Of a DNA stretch of 64,000 nucleotides, positions 58,600-64,000 are shown one piece after another. The notes under the pieces were generated by a model. It was not told the DNA's origin. It saw only the letters and a program-made list of their open reading frames with translations, and ran no database searches. The position numbers and the translations under genes are program-made. Position 1 is the stretch's first letter, and each line of letters starts with the position of its first letter. The DNA comes from Tanypteryx hageni (taxonomy: Eukaryota > Arthropoda > Insecta > Odonata > Petaluridae), in contig CM054116.1 in the NCBI GenBank assembly GCA_028673005.1, positions 67,287,211 to 67,351,210 of the forward strand, written 5' to 3'.

Positions 58600-61359
58600 C
58601 TGCGGGATCAAAAGGGAGGCAGGGGTGTTAACGGGCACGTACGTGTGTATAGCACGTGTACATCAGGAGGGCAGCATGCAATATCACGGGTTATTCATCA
58701 ACTATGCTAATCGTGCGCATCACGTGATTTCCTCATGATGGCAGTCAATGGACACTAAAAGGCGAACTTTCCGGAGAATCTATGCGACTTTTTTCTCACC
58801 AGGAGAGTAAACTATGAATGTTTTGTCGGGAAATATGAATCAAGTAAAACACTGCATCTTGGTGTGGAAATGTAGCCCTAGATCTGAAAATATAAAGAAT
58901 TGAATATTTGGTGAAAGACCTATAGTAAATTGTAGTTGTAGTTACCCATATCCATCAAGGTAGGAATTACTAAACACTTCCTGAAACTATGGTAAAATTT
59001 ACATTAAGTATATATTAAATTTGTTGAATGATAAATAATAATAATAAAATGAAACGCTTATGAAATAAATTTTAGCAAAGGAAATTGAATTGTCATCTAA
59101 TTTTGTTTGTAGAAGTATATATTTTGTTAAATACTCGAGACTTTTCACATGATTTTTTCGATAGAAATTTTCAAAGTATATACTATATATACTATACTAT
59201 ACGAAATTTTATTATTACAAACTTATTTCCATTTTATAATTAATAAATCGAGGAAACCAATAAGAAACGAATAAAGCACGTATCGATGGTCACCCTTATT
59301 TTTTTGGCAAAACATTAATATTTGATTTTCCATATAAACTACAATGTGTTGGATAAATTGCACTCAATAAGTGAAGAGGTAATCACTGAAAATCAGTGTC
59401 GGCCCATCCTCTGAATACATCCCTTCCACTGGCGCTTGGCAAAAGAAAACACGCGTAGCAGAAGACAAAAAGACACGAGTGCGGCCGCACGCAATGTTAT
59501 CTGCCATCAACAGCGCCTCCATATCTTATCGGTAACAGTCAAGAGTTCAACGATTCCAATTATAATCCGCACCTATTACGAGCCCCACCTCAACCGTCAT
59601 CCTGAACCATAAAATTGAAAAAAAAAACTCAATAAAAAAAGAGGAATGATATTGGTTTCTTATTTTTACGCCCGGATCAATGCTCCCGCGATGAAATGGG
59701 AGGCAGGAGGATCACTTATTGGGTGCCGAAGTGACCAATTGACCGAATGCGGAATGATCGACAAGCCCGCTTATTTGCGTCATAGCCTCCGGAGGTCTCG
59801 TACGGAATTGAGTGATGCGTCCCCACACCCGCAGTTCGATTCTCGCGATATTTCGGTTTCGGAGGCGCGATAAACTTCGACATAGTCCGTACAAGAGGCG
59901 CCCTCTCACTGTATTACACGGCTCGCGATTAATATCCCGTTAGGGATACGTACTCGGAGATCCCTTCGGGAGGACGTGTGAGACATTATAGACATCATTA
60001 TAGTTCGTGGGCGCGCGTGTCATAGCATGTCGCAAGGTGACGCTCGACGGTCATCGATCCCTTCCACCGCCCATTCTTCCTCCTCGTGACCTCTCTTTTC
60101 CTCAAACCCCGTTTGATTTCCCTCTCTCGTTTCCTAGCGCGGTGGGAAAGAGCAATTTCGTGAAAACATGCCGCTTGTATCCTCGTACAATGGCCGAGTC
60201 TTTCGCGTCTTTGACGGAATGCGTGGAACAGGAGAGGAGGATATGATCCCACACGGAGTTGATATACCTCTGAGAGATTGTAGGGGATGATCATAACGTT
60301 CAGATGCAGGTGAAGTGAGTTTGTACTTGAACCCTGTGGTTAGATACTAATATGGCAACATGCCGTGAAAAAAACATCGCTATACGATCCACCTTTCGCC
60401 AGAAAAAATAATCTTGCTAAATTCGATCTTTATTTTAAATGTACATTTAATTATAAATGTAAATAGGTTGGTCGTTCGTGAGTTTGCGAGAGATATAATA
60501 AAACAAGACAGTTTTTGTAAAAAATAATGGAATAATATGAGTCATTATCGATGTTTTAAGACATATTAACCTCTAGAATTGATTTATGTATTTTAAAATC
60601 ACAATACAAATTTGAGTTTAACAAACCGTTCAGCACCAAAATGCGAATTTTCTGTATGATTCCTTCAACAAACACAAAAAATATTCTATCCTACAATCTT
60701 AAACAGATCATGCATAATTTTTTATTGTTAAATGAGAGTATAATTTTTAGACAATAACTGACATTTGAGCCACATATTTTGCTATTGGATGATATTTACA
60801 CTCGTGTGAAAAAATATGAAAGTCTTGGGAAGCTTATTAATGTGGTTATAGAAGAAAATGAAGAAAATAAAATATATGGAAAAGGCAAAAATTCATGAAT
60901 TATTAAAAGGATCAGAGGAGAATGAAGAAACAACTGTTAAGGAAGAGGAAGGGATCCGAGTTGGGCATTTCTTGCATATGACCGAAAGAAATTTTGAAGA
61001 GAACTTTAGGAACTAAAGGGTCTCAGATGATAAAATACTTTAAGAGAAAGAGAATTGTCAAGAAATGAAGAAGGTTGGGAGCGACTGGAAAACTTTGAGA
61101 GAACAATATTTAACTTTTTATGTCTTACTGTTAACTTAATGCAACATGCAATGCATGAGTTTTTAAATTTTTTTTTACTGTTAAAACTCTGAATAAAAAC
61201 ACTGCAACCAAAAATTAATTTAAATTTCACCATCATCATACATTAAAGACATAATTTTCAAAAATTTCGGAGGAGCAAGGCTAAGGAAAAAGAAAAGTCG
61301 CTAGCAAGATCGGCTTCAACATCAGTTTTTTTTAATGACATGATTTGAAGTTGCATCAC
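58600..61359. other. Ih intron; no gene recognised
   Basis: This is the intron between the S5 and pore exons. A higher-GC patch at 59440-60260 carries short frames on both strands without recognisable motifs; it may be regulatory, but nothing in the sequence proves that. Confidence 0.55.
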
Positions 61360-61509
61360 CTGCAGCTCGTTGATGGCAACCCAAGAGTTGGATGGAAAAC
61401 CTTGCAGCATTGGCACGAGGAACTGGAGGCAGCCGGACCAGTGGCCAATTAGCAGCATCATGCAGATTAGGTTGAAGATCCGCATGAAGACGCTCGCCAT
61501 GTTGAGGAA
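61360..61509 (-). CDS. Ih: Ih exon: S5 and outer turret
   Basis: The exon has 50 codons in phase 0, bounded by CTTCAG before it and GTGATG after it. It begins [13 protein letters not shown] and continues through the hydrophobic S5 segment ([18 protein letters not shown]) to the extracellular turret ([17 protein letters not shown]). The [11 protein letters not shown] block is diagnostic of HCN channels. It is the most upstream Ih exon I can find in the window. Confidence 0.95.
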
Positions 61510-64000
61510 CTGAAGGTGGTCGTCGTGGCGCGGAGGGGGGAGTTAGGAGTGGCGGAGGTGATATTTGGGTGCCATTGCCGTGCAGAGTGGAGGCGCGTGT
61601 GATAGAGGGGGAGAGATGGTCGGGGAAAAAAGAGAAGAGAGACGATTAATAAAATAACGGACGGTATGCTGATTAATTTCTACCGTTCACCAAAAGACAT
61701 CCGAGTTCTTAGGTTTCTTCGTAACCGGGATGTCGATGTGGTCCTTATATTGGTTGCTTGGAAACAGAGAGTGTTGGTAGTTTCTTCTAAGTGGTCCGTG
61801 ATGTCGTAATACAATATATCTAAAGTATATCGATTAAGATACAAGAATATTCGTGTTGACATCTTTTTTATCGTTATAATTGTGAATTGTGGCATTAGAG
61901 CTTTATTATTGATTTTTTATCACTCAGAAACATTTATATCAGTCGTTTCCAAGTGGAAAGTTGTAGTTTTTCTAGTATTTAAAAAAATATCTCGAATCCC
62001 AAAAATGTCTATTATAAATAAAAAGACTCAAAGCTCTGTCACAATTTGGCGATTTCTTAAATAAAAATCGCATAACTCATTACATAGTTAACTGTAAAAA
62101 TTTCACGGCTTACTCGAGTATTCGACGTCCTTTATATTTGCCGAGATTTGGTATATTTAAATCAGAAAGTATGGGAGGCGATCAGTTATTCTGCTCATAC
62201 CACTCGGCGTCTTTTACTTGTTCTCTTTGGCTAAATTTAAAATAGTATCGGTCGTTAAATTACGTTTAAAAACAAATATCGATTTTGAAATCAAAGAAAT
62301 TGTTTTCTTCTCGTTTTTTTATACATGCTGAAGTTATGCATTGTAGATACCTGCTTCAATTGAATAAGCATACAAAAGTATCCGATTTTTTCGAACACAA
62401 AAGCCGTAACAATCGCCGCACAAGACGATCGTTCGCATGAAGAATGAAGAGCGAAATTTCCATAAATAACTTCTACGACGCGGTGATTCAAACTTTGGAC
62501 GCATGAAAAACAACAAAGAGGGAAAAGACGTCCATGCACATTGCCGACTGCAGTATCAAAACAACATAAAATAACACCAAACGCTTTCAGAATCCTACAA
62601 ACGGATAAATTTCCATTATTATCTTGTGTACACAGGAGATCTCCACGCTTCAAATCCTTCGTTTATTATCTTTGAGAGTTCTTTGATTTACTTTACCGCC
62701 ATCTCATACAAAGCACACAGTATTTCTTATTCCCCGAGCAAAGATAATCAAAATGGAGTCACTCGGTTCCGTGTTAAAATTACGGCCTTTCCATCTCCTT
62801 CATTCGCTTCGAGTATTTCCGGTTGTAAAAAACTCAAGTGTGACTAGCGTTCGAGAGTTTCACAACGTCCTAAATTTAGCTTTTAACGCCGGTTGCCAGA
62901 CGTCGAAGGAACATGCCGAACTCGGCGCATTAAGCGTTCGGGAAAGTCTGGCGTTGGAAATTCGCTCCGCGAAATTTTTACTTTCGTAAACTTCGATCCT
63001 GGAAAATAAAAGTCAATGAAAAAAGAGGAGGAAGGGAAAGGTTTATATCACGTGATAAACGGAATTTCTTTTAAAAAACTACGATCGGCACGGGGTTAGT
63101 TTGAGAGACGGCAAAGTCAGGTTCGTGAGAGAGATAAAATGTCGGATCTTTCGAATCAATTTTGTTTCGAATGCGATTTTTTTTGCGGGATTCGATATAT
63201 AGGTTCCAGCTGAAATAAAGAGACACACAAATATACGACCAAACAGAAAACAAAGAGATAATTACAATTAAAAAAACATGCAGTGACTAATAACTTGAAG
63301 GGAAACAGTCAGTGGTATAAAAATGTAGTATTAACGATTGCAATTAAATTTTTTTCTATTGTTTTAGCTCAACTCTATCATATAGTTTTTAAAAGCTCTG
63401 AAGGATAATTTAGTAAAGGTAAGTGTTAAACGTTAAAATTTATTAATTTTATTTTCATAGTTGCATTACTAGCATTCATGATTTTAGTTTAGTGTTCCTA
63501 TCATGGAATTTTCAACAGTGATGGTATGTTGCTAGGATACCGCAGACGGTATATCCAGTTTTGCCCAAAAAATTCATTCAAAGTGGTAAAAACTAATTTG
63601 TTGTAAAAATGTCGTTTATATAAAAACCTTCAATGCATCACTATTTTCAAGACTACTATAAAAAAATCATTGTTTGTCAATGGATGAATTATTACTTTTT
63701 ATTAGAAAATCTAAAATTTTTTGATACCTCAAATTGAATTTGCCTATCATTTAAAAATTATTTTAAGAGCTTTCGTTAGTTTAACATATAAAAGTATATT
63801 GACCTACCAGTTAAAATTCAGTCTATGATAAATGATTTCAATGCATTCATGGGTTTACTTATGAAAGGGATCTAAAATGATTCGGAAAATCTCATTACTA
63901 CTATATGATGCTATTACCTAGTAAATTAATTATCCGCTTGTAAACATGAATTAGATCTATGCTATGTTACACAATTGTCGGCCAAAGTTTTTCAACTTGA
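61510..64000. other. Upstream Ih intron; no exon recognised
   Basis: I looked for the S1-S4 exons (the voltage-sensor Arg/Lys repeat in S4) and for the exon that should precede FLNMAS, and found none. The intron therefore extends past the window edge. A frame at 62753-62989 is short and unassigned. Confidence 0.6.

Larger units (their letters stand above)
42105..61509 (-). other. Ih: Ih / HCN channel gene, 3' half (six exons)
   Basis: This gene encodes a plasma-membrane cation channel opened by hyperpolarization and tuned by cAMP, which carries the pacemaker-type Ih current in insect neurons. Six minus-strand exons are visible: 61509-61360, 58599-58381, 54924-54778, 50325-50208, 44027-43751 and 42759-42105. 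Every junction has GT-AG ends. The summed length is 1566 bases, exactly divisible by three. Domain order S5, pore, S6, C-linker, CNBD and tail is as in HCN channels. Introns are about 2.8, 3.5, 4.5, 6.2 and 1.0 kb. The exons for the N-terminus and S1-S4 are not in the window and should lie above 64000. The protein reads very close to what I know of insect Ih. Confidence 0.95.

Overview
This window is animal, almost certainly insect, genomic DNA. It is AT-rich, its coding sequence is split by GT-AG introns, and its repeats are typical of arthropods (RTE, jockey/CR1-like, Helitron, hAT, pogo/Tigger, mariner/Tc1). The one host gene I can defend is on the minus strand at 42105-61509. It is the 3' half of an insect Ih (HCN) hyperpolarization-activated, cyclic nucleotide-gated channel gene. 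Six exons join in frame into 1566 bases (521 codons plus stop), covering S5, the pore with a CIGYG filter, S6, the C-linker, the cyclic-nucleotide-binding domain and a GC-rich, highly charged tail. The exons for the N-terminus and S1-S4 must lie beyond position 64000.

The left part (1-34.8 kb) is a pile of nested transposons. At 1-8.6 kb there is an RTE retroposon broken by a 643-base insertion with a 17-base target duplication, an internally deleted mariner-like element with TIRs of about 47 bases, and a decayed RTE split by a 2.0-kb Helitron that itself carries a LINE tail. At 9.4-15.7 kb a pogo/Tigger-like transposase is cut in two by a 3.9-kb jockey/CR1-like LINE, which carries its own insertion. 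At 15.8-16.4 kb there are mariner and Tc1 scraps.

At 16.4-22.9 kb two inverted arms of about 1.7-1.8 kb flank a spacer of about 3 kb that carries a second RTE copy. I could not assign this structure to a family and consider it the most interesting unexplained object here. At 26.9-30.1 kb there is a full-length hAT element with TIRs, a perfect 8-base target duplication and a transposase broken by one stop codon. It sits in the 3' tail of a LINE fragment.

From 30.8 to 42.1 kb I see no convincing gene. The part next to the Ih stop may include its 3' UTR. The Ih introns and flanks hold a decayed hAT (44.3-46.0 kb), hAT and Tigger-type MITEs, and microsatellites. Small non-autonomous hAT-type elements recur throughout, each located by its terminal repeats and, where visible, 8-base target duplications. 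All family assignments come from reading motifs by eye; no database search was possible.
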